Notes: generated by a model not told the origin, from the sequence alone. Shown: positions 22,101-34,460, numbered from the stretch's first letter. The stretch: 64,000 nucleotides of DNA from Branchiostoma floridae (GCF_000003815.2 NC_049993.1:3267253-3331252), one strand, 5' to 3'. Numbers and translations: made by a program.

Positions 22101-25100
22101 GGGGTGAGGCAAAAAGAGCCCCCCCCCCCGCCTAAGGAATCCCAAAAAGCCCGGTCTAGATAGGGTTAAAAGTTAATTATATTTCAGCCATACCATAGGT
22201 ATGGTGAAATATATTGTATTCGTAATGTTTCTTTCTTTCTTCTTTCTTTCTTTCTCCTGTCAAATCTTCGGAACACGGTATCTCCGTTGTTCCTGAACCG
22301 ATTGACTTGAAATTTGACACAAGGGTAGAGTGGGTCAATATCCCCAGACGTTTTTTTCATTTTTTTCATATCTACCTTTAAAATGATTTTATTAAGGTTT
22401 TTTGGTCATCTTAAGACCAAAACTGTATATTTGGGCCCCCTGTACCCTGGTATTATAACCGAATGAGCTGAAATTTGTCACAGATGTGCTTTGATAATTC
22501 CCCCATACAAATTCAATACCACTTTTGGTGTACAGTATAACGAAATGCTTATTTTTGCGATTTTTTGGTCATTTTTTGACCAAAAAAGGACACTTTTGGC
22601 TCCTGTACCTTGGTTTTAGAACCGGATGACCTGAAATTTAGTATAGGAGTGCCCTAGACATATGCGCACATGGATTCATTAACAGTTGAGGCATACAGTA
22701 CAACAAAATGCTTAATTTTACGATTATTTGGCCATTTTATGACCAAAAAGTACACTTTTGGCTCTTGTGCTCTGGTTTTAAAACCAAATGACCTAAATTT
22801 TGGTAAAATGGTGCACCAGATATTCATTCAAATGACACATGTATAATTTTTGTCATAGACTACGTCAAAATGATAGATTTGGGGATTTTTTTTCCAATAG
22901 CCACAGGGGTCAATGACCTTAAGGTCGTTGACCCCAGCTGCAGATTGCACCTTCTGGCATATATGTCTATTTAATCTAATTAGATAGGTAACCAATCACT
23001 TAGCCTGAATCTATATCCTAAAGAGGGGGGGGGGAGGGTGACAGCCAATCAGCGAGTCCGGTGTTATCTGGAAGAGTCCATTCTTACACGGAGGGGTTCA
23101 TTTTTTTTAAAATTCATCCTCGGACTGGTGAAGTCTTTCAGTGGGTGTATTTTTGGACAGGTCTATTTTGCAGTTTTACAGAAGGTGTGCTGGAAGAGTC
23201 TATTCTCGCACGGAGGGGGGATTTTTTTAAATTCATATTTTGGACTTTGGTGACTTCTAGTTTGTCAAAGTCTTTCAGCAGGGTTATTTTGGACTGGTCT
23301 AATTTGCAATTTTAAATGGGTGTGCTGGAAGAGTCCATTCTTGCATGGAGGGGGGATTTTTTAAAAATCTATTGGCTTTTTTTTAAATCCATTTTTGGGA
23401 CTTCAGTGATTATGTCAAAGTCCTATTTTAGCGGATGTATTTTTGGACTGCTCTACTTTACATGGAAGAATCCATTTTTTGCACACGGAAGGGGGATTTT
23501 TTCAAATTCAGTTTGGACGGGTGGTGATGATTCAAAATTCAATTTTTAGTGGAAGTGTTTTTAGACTGGTCTATTATACCTTTTCATGCACTGGGACCTT
23601 TTTTGCTGAATTCAATTTTGGATTTGGTTTCTTATTCAAAAGGCCAAGGTTTCAGTGGGAGTATTTCTGGACTGGTCTATTGTGCAAATTCACATAGGGT
23701 GCACTGGAGTCCATTCTTGAAGTTGAACGGGGGAATTTTGTAAGATTCATTTTTGGGTTAAACCGCCATTAGTAAAAGTGATTTTTCAAATGGGTGATTT
23801 TGAAATAGTCTATTGTTGCATGGGGAGGGAGATGGCTGAAATATGCTGTATTTGCTCTCAAGCAAATGTCGGCCTTTCTAGTTTATATTTGTTTCTAGCA
23901 TCAGATACAGAAGGCAGATTACCCAGCAGCATGAACCAAAAGGAATAGGAACTCAAAAATACCGTACATTTGCCAACTGATAAACAAGTATGGCCTGATC
24001 TCTGAATGACTTTGGAGCAACTTTTTGGGACCTGTGACTTTCTTATAATTGGAATATATGATGTGTGTACACTGTTATGACCTAAATTATGCAAAATATC
24101 GCACAATGTTTCGTACAGTAAGATCTTTCTAGTTTGTTTCCTTACTATGACTTTTGAGAGACACTTCATTGCTCAATGGTCGCTTCTAAGAGTGGTGAGA
24201 GGTATATTTGAGGCAGCTATTATGTACTATGTCACTACCCTGCTTTCAGAGGAATCACTGTTTTTAACTTACATATGATAATAGTATCGAAGTCTAGTTT
24301 TTATATACCTGTGTAAATTTCCTTGAGTAACTCGTTCTTGGTGCACTATGCATTGCTTCTTATAGTTTGTATGTGACTTTTTTTGTTTCTAGATAATTTG
24401 TATCAATTGTAAATTGGATGTGATTTATTGCGGAAATAACTCTGACACTGCGATATCCCCATAAAAAACACCAATCTATCTATCTATCTATCTAGTATTG
24501 TCTTACCATCACCGTAGTGCCTTCTGGAATGAGGTAACCATGGAAACTGGTGTCACGTGACGTGGCGTGGACGATGCTTGTTGGCGCAACGCTGCCGATG
24601 CGAGCCACCTCGGTCAGGACGGCCTCAGTGTACGGCATCTGGGCACGGTAGGCGGTGGACGGTGGCTTGTCGTGTCCGAGAACGGTGTGGATCTCCTCTT
24701 GAACCTGCAAGTTTAGCGAAAGAAAATTTGAAACTTTCTTTAACCATATTCAGACGGAGGTTGGAATTTTGAGGCCAGCGCAAATTTTCATGTTGCATTG
24801 CACCAGAAAGGCTCATATGAAAAAAAAATATATAATAATGCATATTTATGAAAATTCAATTCGGCGGGCCAAACATGGCGGACCCAACTGCCATATTTTA
24901 CATGAATGTTATTATGCATAGCTTTTTTCATTATCATCTCCAAAGATGAGCGGACTGTTTTATACCTTTTCTTGGATGTCCGGGTTAAGGATTATGTACA
25001 GAAACGCCCAGTACAGAGTAGTGGAGGTGGTTTCTGCCCCGGCTATGAACAAGTCAAATATCACCCATTGTGTGTACTCCTCAGTGAATGTGGTCTCGTC

Positions 25101-27725
25101 GTCGTTCTCGCGAGATTTGGTTTCTCTAACGTACGAGTCGATAAGGTCCCGGATATCATTGGAATCGAATGTCTTCCTGTGGGAGTCAATTTCTTCTCTT
25201 ATGTAGGCTTGAATAGTACCCACAGCGTCTAGTATATCTTGTGGACCACGTCCCATTCCTGGAACACGTCGTAAGAAGGGAAAAAAGATGGCCAGTTGGC
25301 TTAAAAGGTTGGTGGCAAATAGTCGGTTAAGATTTTCCATCAAGTGTATGAACTTGTCGTCGTTGTATTCGAACCTAGTAAGATGATAAACAAATAATGC
25401 ATAGTATAGTATCAACAAATTGTTAAAGGTATGGCTGTCAGTAATGACCAGTGCACTTCTTTATTAGTCCTATGAAATAACGTATTTCAGGACATTATAT
25501 TTATGATAAAAATCAGATTTTTTGCGATAACCATGTATATAATGTTCACAAAAATAGCTTACAATAATGTATAATGAATAGATGATAAGAATTTTTACTT
25601 GCGACATGTGTAATCTAATCAATGATGAACGTCGCCATGCATACATTATGCAAATCAAGTCATTTGCATGAGATCTACAGAAGCTCGGAATATTATTTTG
25701 AGGTAAAAGGTCGCCAAACTCTATTTATTTGTTCTGTTTTGTTCTGTTTTTATTGAAGCTCACCTGGATCCGAACACGATAGAGCAGATCACGTTAGTGA
25801 CGGCATTCTGGACCATGCGGCTAATGTCGAACGGTTTGTTCCCCATTTTTATGATTTCTGCTTGTAGAGCGACTGACTCCTCGAAGATCTTTCCCTCCAA
25901 ACTCCTCTTTCCAAAGCCGAACTCTCTCAGAGACACCAGAGTAAATTTCCGGTGCTCTTTCCACGGAGTGCCGAAAGGAGCCATGATAATACCTGAAAGA
26001 TATGAGTCAATTACCCAACGAACCAATCAAACTATGAAAGCATCAATCAATTTTAATGCATAAAGCCCTTTACAAACTTTTGGAAATCCCCTATGCTAGT
26101 ACTTGATGAGACATTAAGAGAAAGCCAACAAAAGCTACGTCGCCATCAAATGGTTAAAGACCACTATCCTATACACGATTGAAAGATTAAAAACCCTAAC
26201 CCGTGAACAGTACTTCTCTACACGACGGTTTATTACATATCAATATGTCTTCTGATTGTGTCTCGGGGGCCTTCGCTGTCGGTGTATTAGCCACAATGCA
26301 TCCAGTTGCGCATGCGCAGTTTTATTTGTAACAGGCGTATCGGTGTTAAATGAATTCTAACGTGGAAAAAAGCACAAACAGAGATAGTGCGTACAGGTCA
26401 TTACCTAGCATCTTTGGGTACATTAGTTTGACTATTGAGTTAGCTGGTCTGTTGGAAAAATCTTCTCCTCTCTTCACCAGTGCCTCCTGTATGACGTCAT
26501 ATCCGGAGAGCACAACCACCGTTTCCCTCCCGAGCTGTATCCGGTAGACAGGTCCGTACGTCTTCGCCCATTCGGTCATCGTCAGAAAGCGGTGGCCCTT
26601 AGTGTAAAGATATAGCGAGTGTACTGTTAACGTGTACATATTAAAAGATCAGAAGAAACAGTCCTGCTTTTCAAGTAAAGGAACCGAACACACTAATAGA
26701 AAAATAAAAGCTGACCCGATGTTGCCATATTCCTTGAGACAAATCTAGTCCTATACCTTTCAGCGTTCACGTCGATTACAAATGACTAATGTTGAGAGTC
26801 ATATTAGATATAGCAGGGTTTTTTTTACTACCAGCATCAATTATCTCTACCTATTATCAATTACCTCTCATGCAGCATAACATACGTGCAAACATTGTAT
26901 AAGATCGAGACCAAGAAGAATCAAACTGAACTCATTCATGGCTCAAAATGACCGCAATTTATTGTCAAAACAACGGTAGTCATTTTAAGTCGTAGAAAGG
27001 AAACAACGGTATTCAGACTATTTAATTGATAAATCAGGCGATTTGACGTCGTCCTTTGTATTATGGCCGTGAATTAGTCTGAAACATTTCATTTTCCGAC
27101 TAAAATACGACTGATTCAAGACCTAGAAACGCATTGTCAAAACTTCACGATCAATACATTGCGGATGACAAACACGCCCATGACCCATTTTACCCTGCTA
27201 TTCGACCGACCAACAAAGTCCCTGTGCACTGTGAGGGCCGGCAGCACTCGGTTTCCAGTAAGAAATGTTTGTCGTCACTGTTTTTTAGTGCGGAAAATGT
27301 GTCGTCACTTGTTTTCTAGTGCGGAATGTACTCTCAGCACTCGGTTTCCTATGCTGGTTCGGACTTTTTCAGTGCTGTAATCGCTTCGCTTCACCGCTAG
27401 ACACCTAGTGCTGGCGTAACTTCGGGACTGAAGATCCAGTGGGTGTCGTCAGCAGTGGACACCGAGTGCCAAAGGCACCCACATCCTTAATTTTTGCACT
27501 GTGAGGGGACTGTTTACCTCACTAACGTTACTGTATGTTAATTTTGCTCACCATCGCCAGAGACAAGATATTACCGACAAAAGGTAATCCTCTTGGGCCA
27601 GGTGGAAGGTTCTTAGGTCTGCTGAAGAACCATGACGTCACCAAGAACACCAGTAAGAGGACCAGAGCCGTCTGTAAGATCAAATTCTCGCCAACTAAAG
27701 ACGCAATAAACTGCGTGGCAGCCAT
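19109..27725 (-). CDS. CYP2-family-like cytochrome P450 (locus A), intact
   Basis: Seven exons (genomic order reversed): 27552-27725, 26405-26597, 25764-25992, 24966-25374, 24507-24704, 19644-19770, 19109-19290. All are GT-AG, the phases match, and they total 1512 bp, or 503 aa, the usual length of a microsomal CYP2. Residues 14-34 form the N-terminal membrane anchor, followed by the proline-rich hinge KNLPPGPRGLP (38-48). Further marks are WxxxR-type helix C in WKEHRKF, the I-helix AGAETT (310-315), the K-helix EVAR (367-370), and the heme loop FGIGPRICLG (441-450) with Cys448 as iron ligand. It would be an ER-bound monooxygenase; the substrate is unknown. A start 30 bp upstream (MLTL) is in frame, but MAATQF is shared by the paralogues. 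Intron 5 (24506 to 19771) is 4.7 kb and filled with repeats. Confidence 0.88.
20144..22169. mobile_element. family 1 TTAA element with internal insertions
   Basis: The left end TTAACCCTATCTAATAGTGC and right end CGGTCTAGATAGGGTTAA (to 22169) bracket 2.03 kb. Only about 330 bp on the left and 250 bp on the right match other family 1 copies; the middle (about 20470-21900) is foreign and includes a short inverted pair CACAAACTCCGC / GCGGAGTTTGTG (20499-20550) and the MITE at 21578. It lies within an intron of CYP locus A. Confidence 0.65.
21578..21789. mobile_element. TA-flanked MITE (TACTGTAAATGCA ends)
   Basis: The left end TACTGTAAATGCATTTAAG faces the right end CTGCATTTACAGTA. The interior repeats AATTTCGCGGT-type words in both orientations. 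212 bp, no coding capacity. It is nested inside the 20144-22169 element; a scrap of the same end (TTTCTGCATTTACAGT) is at about 59733-59748. Confidence 0.7.
22370..22880. repeat. 163-bp tandem repeat with a hairpin in each unit
   Basis: About three units. The small palindrome TTGGTCATTTTTTGACCAA or a variant recurs near 22402, 22565 and 22728 (163-bp spacing), each followed by TACACTTTTGGCTC-like and GACCTGAAATTT-like words. A CTTT-rich microsatellite (22211-22255) precedes it. Confidence 0.75.
23060..23840. repeat. diverged tandem repeat, about 130-150 bp units
   Basis: Five to six units begin like GGAAGAGTCCATTCTT, run through GGAGGGGGGATTTTTT, and end GGACTGGTCTATTTTGCA. An isolated piece of this family lies in reverse orientation at about 34800-34990. 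Confidence 0.75.
24740..24905. mobile_element. family 1 TTAA element, end fragment
   Basis: It starts TTAACCATATTCAGACGGAG and keeps the family interior (GAGGCCAGCGCAAATTTTC, then a GGCGGACCCAA block); the rest is lost. It lies in an intron of CYP locus A, 36 bp from exon 24507-24704. Confidence 0.6.
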
Positions 27726-27910
27726 CTTGAAATCCGTAAAGGTCAGGGTCAACATCCTAGCGGGTGTTTGTTTACATTAGGCCAGGGACGTTAGAATAGG
27801 CCCTTCTATATAACGTCGTGATTGGGCCATGTAAATTTGATTATACTGAGGAGGTCCTAGCACGCATAACTTTTTGGCCGTTAGCAAAAAAGCAAAATTT
27901 TCAACCATGC

Positions 27911-28792
27911 TATTCGGACCGTGCTTTTTTGGCCATCCCATGAGGGAAGGGATGGTTTGAGGCCCACCTATTCTGACTCCTGTAACTCTAAATCGACCTA
28001 ACAATTGGCCACCTTTTTTTTCAATGATATAGACATGATACCTAAAAATAGAAAGAAATTTGACGCTGTCATGACGTAATATGGTGTAATTATGACGTCA
28101 TGATGTTGAATATATTGGCAGAAAAAGGATTTTTCCAGAAAACTTTAACGTATGTAACAAAAATGTAACATCAAGTGCAGATAACAGAATTATAATGTTT
28201 ATTACGACTTTTTTGTCAATTTCAACATCAATTACGTCAAAATGACTTCATGCATATCTGAAATACTAGTTGGCCCCATTGAATTGTCAGAAATACATTT
28301 TTTTCAGCAAATAATCGCAAAAGACAATGGAAATAGACTAAAATATGTTCATTTAAATGTTTTTAATGACAAAATAACAGGAAGTTAAGTAGGGATAATA
28401 AGATAATTAGTCTTCATCTGGTCAGTGTCGGCCATCTTGGATTTTGGCAAATTTCGCCATGAAATTAGCATAATTCATCCATATGCAATGACGAAAATTA
28501 ATCCAGATATGATAAGAATTTATCCATGTAGGAATATAGCAGTAATATAGCATATAAACATGAAAAATAAATTGTTAGAACTAAAATTAGCGATTTTCGT
28601 AAAAAAATGCCTGTGAACAAACCGTTGTCATGGCAAACCTAATATGCAAATTTATCCAAACTTTTCAAATTTTTGCCAACTAAATTTGAGCAAGACTCAA
28701 ACAGAAATCGGTGGCTCTAGCGTAATCCGTTCTGTTGTTATGCGACATGAAATTTAGCGCAGGATAGAAAAGCTCAATCTGAATAGGGATAA
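27911..28792. mobile_element. family 1 TTAA element upstream of CYP locus A
   Basis: The interior matches the family from TTCGGACCGTGCTTTTTTGG on the left to CTCAATCTGAATAGGGATAA on the right. Both terminal TTAA tetramers are eroded (the left is lost, the right reads ATAA). It sits about 190 bp upstream of the CYP start codon and could overlap its promoter. Confidence 0.65.
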
Positions 28793-29339
28793 ATCTTGCA
28801 AAGCAAATGGAAATTTATGTCGTACTTTTTTTTCAAATATTCCTGAAAAACTATATTAAACTAATTGGCCTGAAGGCAGAAGATCGTTACTGTTAATAAT
28901 TTAACTGTAAAGGTTCTGAAGGTAAGAATATTATATGACAATTCTAATTAAAGATGTCAAGAAGTGTACAGGACTCATATTTGCTTCTGTCCTCTGAATT
29001 ACATAGATAATTAGTGTATGTGTACGTGTGTTGAGTTAATCATTTTCAACTTCATCATCGTAGGTTCCAAGAATACCAAACTCCTCAGTCATTGTGTCTC
29101 TACCAGAGTTATCTTTATTAAACTCATAAAACTATTTTTAAAAGTCTGCAATATTGGCAATAGCAAAATACGTCAAGGGCATTTTTTCTCAGGTCTGTGA
29201 GATTTCCCCATTGATAATATAAATTAGATTCTGGCTTGCATAATTATTATCTGATTATATGAATCAAAACTATCTATATACTAAAATTAATGACGATCTC
29301 AGCTATTGTTTTTAGTAATTCTTTTTCAAAGTTTGAAAG
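28793..29339. other. duplicated flank, no gene
   Basis: Contains the sequence shared with the 3' flanks of loci A and C (for example AATTAGATTCTG near 29222, also at 57050). No coding sequence. Confidence 0.5.
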
Positions 29340-29610
29340 TAACCTGACACCTGCAGTTCCGAAAAATCCGCAAGGAGGTCAAAACCTACACCACTTAGTC
29401 TCTGGCCAAAGCGCTATCTAACACACAAAATATCAGGACACATGTACATAACTTAAGATATCGAAACCGGGAGTTCTGTAAAAGGCTGCTTGGAGCACAA
29501 AATCTAATCATTTCGTGGTCTCATCAAGACTACTGATATACTAAATATCAAGTAAATCGTTTTAGGCACTCTCCGATTGTGCTACAAAAACGTTAACTTT
29601 CTTGGCGAAT
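29340..29610. repeat. dispersed repeat R1, copy 1
   Basis: Shares an ordered series of words (CTGCAGTTCCGAAAAA, AAAGGCTGC, ACAAAATCTAATCATTTC, TCTCATCAAGACTAC, TTCTTGGCGAATG) with 57185-57450 and, more distantly, 55070-55310. The first two also lie in the duplicated CYP 3' flanks. Confidence 0.65.
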
Positions 29611-29639
29611 GTTAAACAAGAAAGCATCTGAAAAAAAGC

Positions 29640-30014
29640 TTGCCGGTGCGTATTTTGGAAAAAGCCTGGATGTTCAACAAAATCAAATGAAAAAAAGAGT
29701 TTAAACAGCTAATTACTGAATTGGTCTGTCTTTTATTAAAAAAAAAACATGACATGAGATTTGTCTAACAAAGAAAAAAAATTGTTACAAGTGGGGTTCG
29801 AACCCACGATCCACGGCTACAAATGCAAATCGTTATATCCACCGACCTCGTAGACCGCTCGGCCACGCTAGCCGATTGCGTTATCGGGCGTATAGAAGGG
29901 CTATAAGAAGAGTTTGGTTAAATTGACCGATCCATGCATGCATTTATGCATTCGATCCATGCATGCAGCCGTTGAACGAACGGCTTCTCTCGCCTCTAAG
30001 CCGGTGCACCGGCA
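29640..30014. mobile_element. TIR insertion carrying a tRNA-like sequence
   Basis: The ends TTGCCGGTGC and GCACCGGCAA are exact inverse repeats. The 375 bp between them is missing from the otherwise alignable flank of locus C, where AAGCTTACATATGCATACGACAG runs straight through. It contains the tRNA-like unit and a doubled GATCCATGCATGCA motif (29931-29966). Confidence 0.6.
29784..29872 (-). tRNA. tRNA-Leu-like sequence, probably a tRNA pseudogene or tRNA-derived element
   Basis: The A box TGGCCGAGCGG and the T arm GTGGGTTCGAACCCCAC are perfect and resemble a class II leucine tRNA. A run of eight T follows the 3' end (29774-29781), a Pol III terminator. The acceptor stem pairs poorly (GCTAGCG with TTGTAAC), and no clean five-pair anticodon stem can be drawn, so I do not assign an anticodon. 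Confidence 0.45.
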
Positions 30015-30045
30015 AAAATCTACAAGCTAACATACGATAGCGACC

Positions 30046-32930
30046 CTAAACCAGTGGCCCAGCTACGAGTTCGAAATTCTTGAGCGAATGAGTGATGCCG
30101 TTGATCCCCGTGGTGGAAGGGTTGGCAGCGCCCTCTGACAGTTTGAAGGTGAAGTGCTGCAGCAGGGAAGTGAAGAACACAAAGAGCTCCATCTCTGCCA
30201 GCTGCTTCCCTAGACACATGCGCGGTCCTAAAAAATGTTAAAGGGTTAATTACTTTTTAGACGAGAAGAATAAAAGTAGACATTTCCTGCTGGTCAAACA
30301 CTGTGGCCACAGATTAGTGGTTTAATTTTCTACTGACCTAAGCATTAGTAATCATGTTTTTGGTGACCACCTGTGTACTTAAACTTTCCCTAGTATCTTT
30401 CTTACGCAAGAGTGGTCACTATAGTTACATTTTACTGTTGAGGAATATGCAAATACATCTGATATTGGTTCGAATCCCAATCCGCTCATTATCCCATTGC
30501 ATTTGCTTCTTCGTTGAAAATTCTACGAAAAAATCTAGAGAGCTGTTTTCATATAAATTCCACATAATAAAGCCAAGTGCCTGGTCATATTTTACTATGA
30601 AACAACTATCTATTGACAGCAACACTTTGAGTTCAACTCTCGGTGCATCCTTTCATGGCTGGTTCGCCGCTTGCACATGTCAAGCAACAGCCCTAGGATT
30701 AAAGACTTATAATTCTTCCTTCTTGTTGCGTTAGCGAAAACTAGCTAGCCAATCAGACTCATCTTTTTTTTCTCGTTGAAAAGTTACTAACCAATCAGGT
30801 TTACCTATTTACTAAAGAAGCATTATCATTGCCTGTCTAACGGCTGGCTAGGGCCACAGCGGCGAGGAAGAGAGATTCACAAGCGGCCGACCGTCAAGCA
30901 TAAGAGAGGGATCTTACCGATACCAAACTGCATGGCGTGGTCGTCCCTCTGGTACTGTCCCTGAGCGTCCAAGAAGCGGCCGGGGTCGAACTTTCCGGGG
31001 TTCGGGAAATGTTCCGGGTCGTGGTGGACGGACCACAAGTTGGTCTGTAAAACAAAACAAAAAAGATCGCAGGCCGGTATAGGGCAGGGTTGATACGTGA
31101 TGTAGATAATCAGCGGGCTTTATACGACAAGATGCGTTTTCTGTTCTCAACAACGAAAGTCTCATACATCTGAAGACAGCTGCTCAAGACGAGTCGGGGC
31201 AAAAAGCAAAAAAAAAATAATAATAATAATAATAATAACCATATACCTCCCCCGCTTATATGAATGGATTTTTGTATCATTATATAGTGGGTGGTTTCTG
31301 ACCCGGCGATGAACAAGTCAAACAGCACCCTTTCTGTGTACTCGTCAGTGAACGTGGTCTCGTCGTCGTTCTCGCGAGATTTGGTTTCCCTGACGTACGA
31401 GTCGATAAAGTCCCGGATGTCATTGGAATCGAACGTCTTCTTATGGGAGTCCATTTCTTCTCTTATGTAGGCTTTAATGGTGCGCACTGTGTCAACAATA
31501 ACTTGTGCGCCTCGTCCCAATCCTGGAAAACGTCGCAAGATGGGGAAAAAGATGGCCAGCTGGCCCAAAATGTTGGTGGAAGCTACTTGGTTTAGGGCGT
31601 CCATCAAGCGTTTGAACTTGTCATCGTTGTATTCGAACCTAGTAAGATGATAAAGCAATGTTTATAGTGTGGTATAAACAAATCGTTTTAGTATAGCTAA
31701 TAATCGTCACTGCACTTCTTTTTTACCTTCATAAAATATTCATAGAGGTTATATTTTTACTAGCGTTTGTGTGTGTTTCCGTCTGTCTGTCAAAAAGATA
31801 GCTCTAAACGGCTAGATGAATTGATTTTATACTTGGTGTGTTTTTGAGGTGGGCCAAACACTGGAAATTGTTGGATTTGAGGCTGCCTAGCGGTTTCCCT
31901 TGGTACTGCAGAAGAACTTCCTGGAATGATACCTCGTGATCTGAACAAGCTTTGATCACGATTTTGAGATTTTAGATAGCTCTTGTGCTTAGTAATAGGT
32001 AACATTATATATTTATTTGACAAAAAGTTATTTTATTTTATTCAATTTGATTTTATTTATTTTTCACAATATTTAAAAAAAAGATAACATAAAACAAATT
32101 AAAGGATGAAAGTACATGCAGGGGGGGGGAAGAAAAAAGCCTCGTGGCTTATACATAGTCTTCCTCCAAAGTAACAAATAATAATACAATTTAACAACTC
32201 ATAAGCTAAATAAAGATTGGATAGATGTTTAGAAAATATACATTAAACAATAATGTAACCTAAAGTATTATATCAAATAACAAAACGGAAGGAAATCATA
32301 ATAGTTCAATAATTGATAACTAAGGCAATATCATAACGGCGAAATGAATGAAATGATGTAATAAGAATATAACATTGTAGGAAATGTAACAACTAAAAAT
32401 GTTGAAATAGAAGAACAATGAATAGGAGATTAGTTAAATGTTTGATGATCTAATAATGACTTTTTTAACAGGTTATATAAATGAACAAGTCAGTTGCATA
32501 AAATCTACGGAAGCTCTCGATATTTCATGGAGGTACGAGGCTGCTAAACTCTGGTCTTTTTATTTATTTATTCTATTGAAGATCACCTGGATCCGAACAC
32601 AATAGAACAGATCACGTTAGTGACGGCATTCTGGACCATGCGGCAAATGTCGAACGGTTTGTTCACCATCTTCATGATTTCTGCTTGTAGAGCGACTGAC
32701 TCCTCCAGGATATTCCCCTCCAAACTTCTTTTCCCGAAGCCGAACTCCCGAAGAGACATCAGAGTAAATTTTCGGTGCTCTTTCCATGGAGTACCGAAAG
32801 GAGCGTAGATGATACCTGGAATGTATGGTCAACCAATCAATCAGTCAATGAATGAATGAATTATTCCAAAGGCATAATGGCATTTGAATGGAGTACCGAA
32901 AGGACCCCAGATGATACCTGGAAGATATGG

Positions 32931-32977
<47 letters not shown>

Positions 32978-34460
32978 TAAAGGTATAAAGGCCTGTAGAG
33001 TCTTATAGATGTCCCTTATGCTAGTACTTAAGGAGACGTTGAGAGAACAAATGCGAGGTCGTAATCAAGTCTATCCGATAGCCTTTTAAACTGCGCATGC
33101 GTAACGAGATTGAAGGTAAGATTTTAAAGATTAAGAACCCAAACTTGTGAATAGTTTTTTTTTTGGCTCTGAACGACGCTTAATACATGTCTAGATGTCT
33201 TTTGATTATGTCTTAGGTGCCTTTACTGTTGGCTGTTGGCTTATCATCAAAAATGCCTCTCCTTGCGCAGGTGCAGTTTAATAGGTTTATTGGTAGAAGC
33301 GTTAATTAAAATGTGACCGGAAGAAAAATCACATTTAGAGGTAGTGCGTACCTATCCTCTTTGGGTTGGTAAGTTTGACTAAGGGGTTATTAGCTGATCT
33401 GCTGGAAAAGTCTTCTCCTCTCTTCACCAGAGCCTCGTGTATGATGTCATATTCGGAAAGCACAATCATCGTTTCCTTCCCCAGCTGTATCCGGTAGACA
33501 GGTCCGTACGTCTTCGCCCATTCCGTCATCGTCAGAAAGCGGTGGCCCTTAGGGTAAAGATATAGCCAGTGTACTGTGGTGTTAATATGTACATGTACCA
33601 TTCATCGGAGTGAGAAGTTATGCATTTCAAGGAAAAGAACACATTTTTATTTTTGTAGTCTTGGAAACGTTTACTTACTTTCAGGACAACGGTAGTCATA
33701 TTGAAGTCGTAGAACGAAAACGACCCTATTTAGACTTTTAGTCGTAAGGCGGTTTAAAGTCGTCCATTGTAATATGGTCCTAAATGGGTCTGAAAATTCT
33801 GGTTTTCCGACACAACTACGCCTGATTGGCGACCCAAAAAATATTGTTCAATCTTTACGACTATTACACTGGCGATTTTCTGTCGATAAAACAAAGACAG
33901 TTCATGACCCATTCTGCGTTTCTTTTCCACCGACCAACGCACTCCCTGTGCACAGTGAGAGCATTTGTGCAAATGTACCCTGTGCGGGAGTCGTGCAGAA
34001 AACAGCATCGGCACTCGGGGCCCAGTGCGGAAGAAAATTCCGCACTAGAATTCGTTACAGGTTTTCTACTGTGCGGAAGGTACTCGGTTTCCTGTACCGA
34101 ATAGGACATTTCCAGTGCTGAAATCGCTTTACAAGACACCTTGTGCTGACGTAACTTCGGCACTGGAGATCCAATAAGGTAAGTGCGTATAGCACTCACT
34201 GGACACTGAGTGTTGAGAAAGTAACCCGATACCTCGGTACTTTTGCACTGTGAGGGCACTCTTTAATACCTGACTACCATGCTTATCATTGCGAGAGAGA
34301 AGATATTACCGACGACAGGCCATCCTCTTGGGCCTGGTGGAAGGTTTTTAGGTGTGCTCAAGAACCACAAAGTCAACACGTACACCAGTAAGAGGACCAG
34401 CGCCGTCTGTAAGATCACGTTCTCACCAACTAAAGACGTTACCAACTGTGCGGCAGCCAT
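30046..34460 (-). pseudogene. CYP2-like paralogue (locus B), internally deleted
   Basis: Paralogue of locus A in the same order: exon 1 34287-34460, exon 2 33352-33547, exon 3 32587-32815, exon 4 about 31290-31638 (cut short), then exons 30918-31044 and 30046-30227. Exon 4 breaks off immediately after the I-helix AGSETT. The rest of that exon and the whole next exon (with the K-helix ExxR) are gone; only 245 bp separate the break from the next exon. The exon 1 donor that is GTGAGC in A reads ATAAGC here; a GT 9 bp further on would keep the frame. The heme exon (GPRMCLGKQLAEMELF) is intact. Without the K-helix no active P450 is expected. The 5' edge of exon 3 is also repeated at about 32888-32925. 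Confidence 0.8.
32934..32978. repeat. (AATC)n microsatellite
   Basis: About ten ATCA units next to the repeated edge of exon 3 in locus B; a shorter run flanks the exon itself near 32825-32845. Confidence 0.9.

Noticed and set aside
23038-23743. Series of overlapping plus-strand frames
   Set aside because: They follow the tandem repeat units and switch frame from unit to unit; no coding gene.
24557-25232. Plus-strand open frames across the CYP exons
   Set aside because: They are antisense shadows of CYP2-like exons, whose minus-strand frames carry P450 motifs.
29784-29872. Functional tRNA-Leu gene
   Set aside because: A and B boxes and the terminator are good, but the acceptor and anticodon stems do not pair, so only a tRNA-like call is supported.
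30354-30734. 126-codon plus-strand frame in the last intron of CYP locus B (also about 57840-58220 at locus C)
   Set aside because: It lies in duplicated intron sequence; the two copies align as DNA but show no sign of protein conservation and no splice sites.
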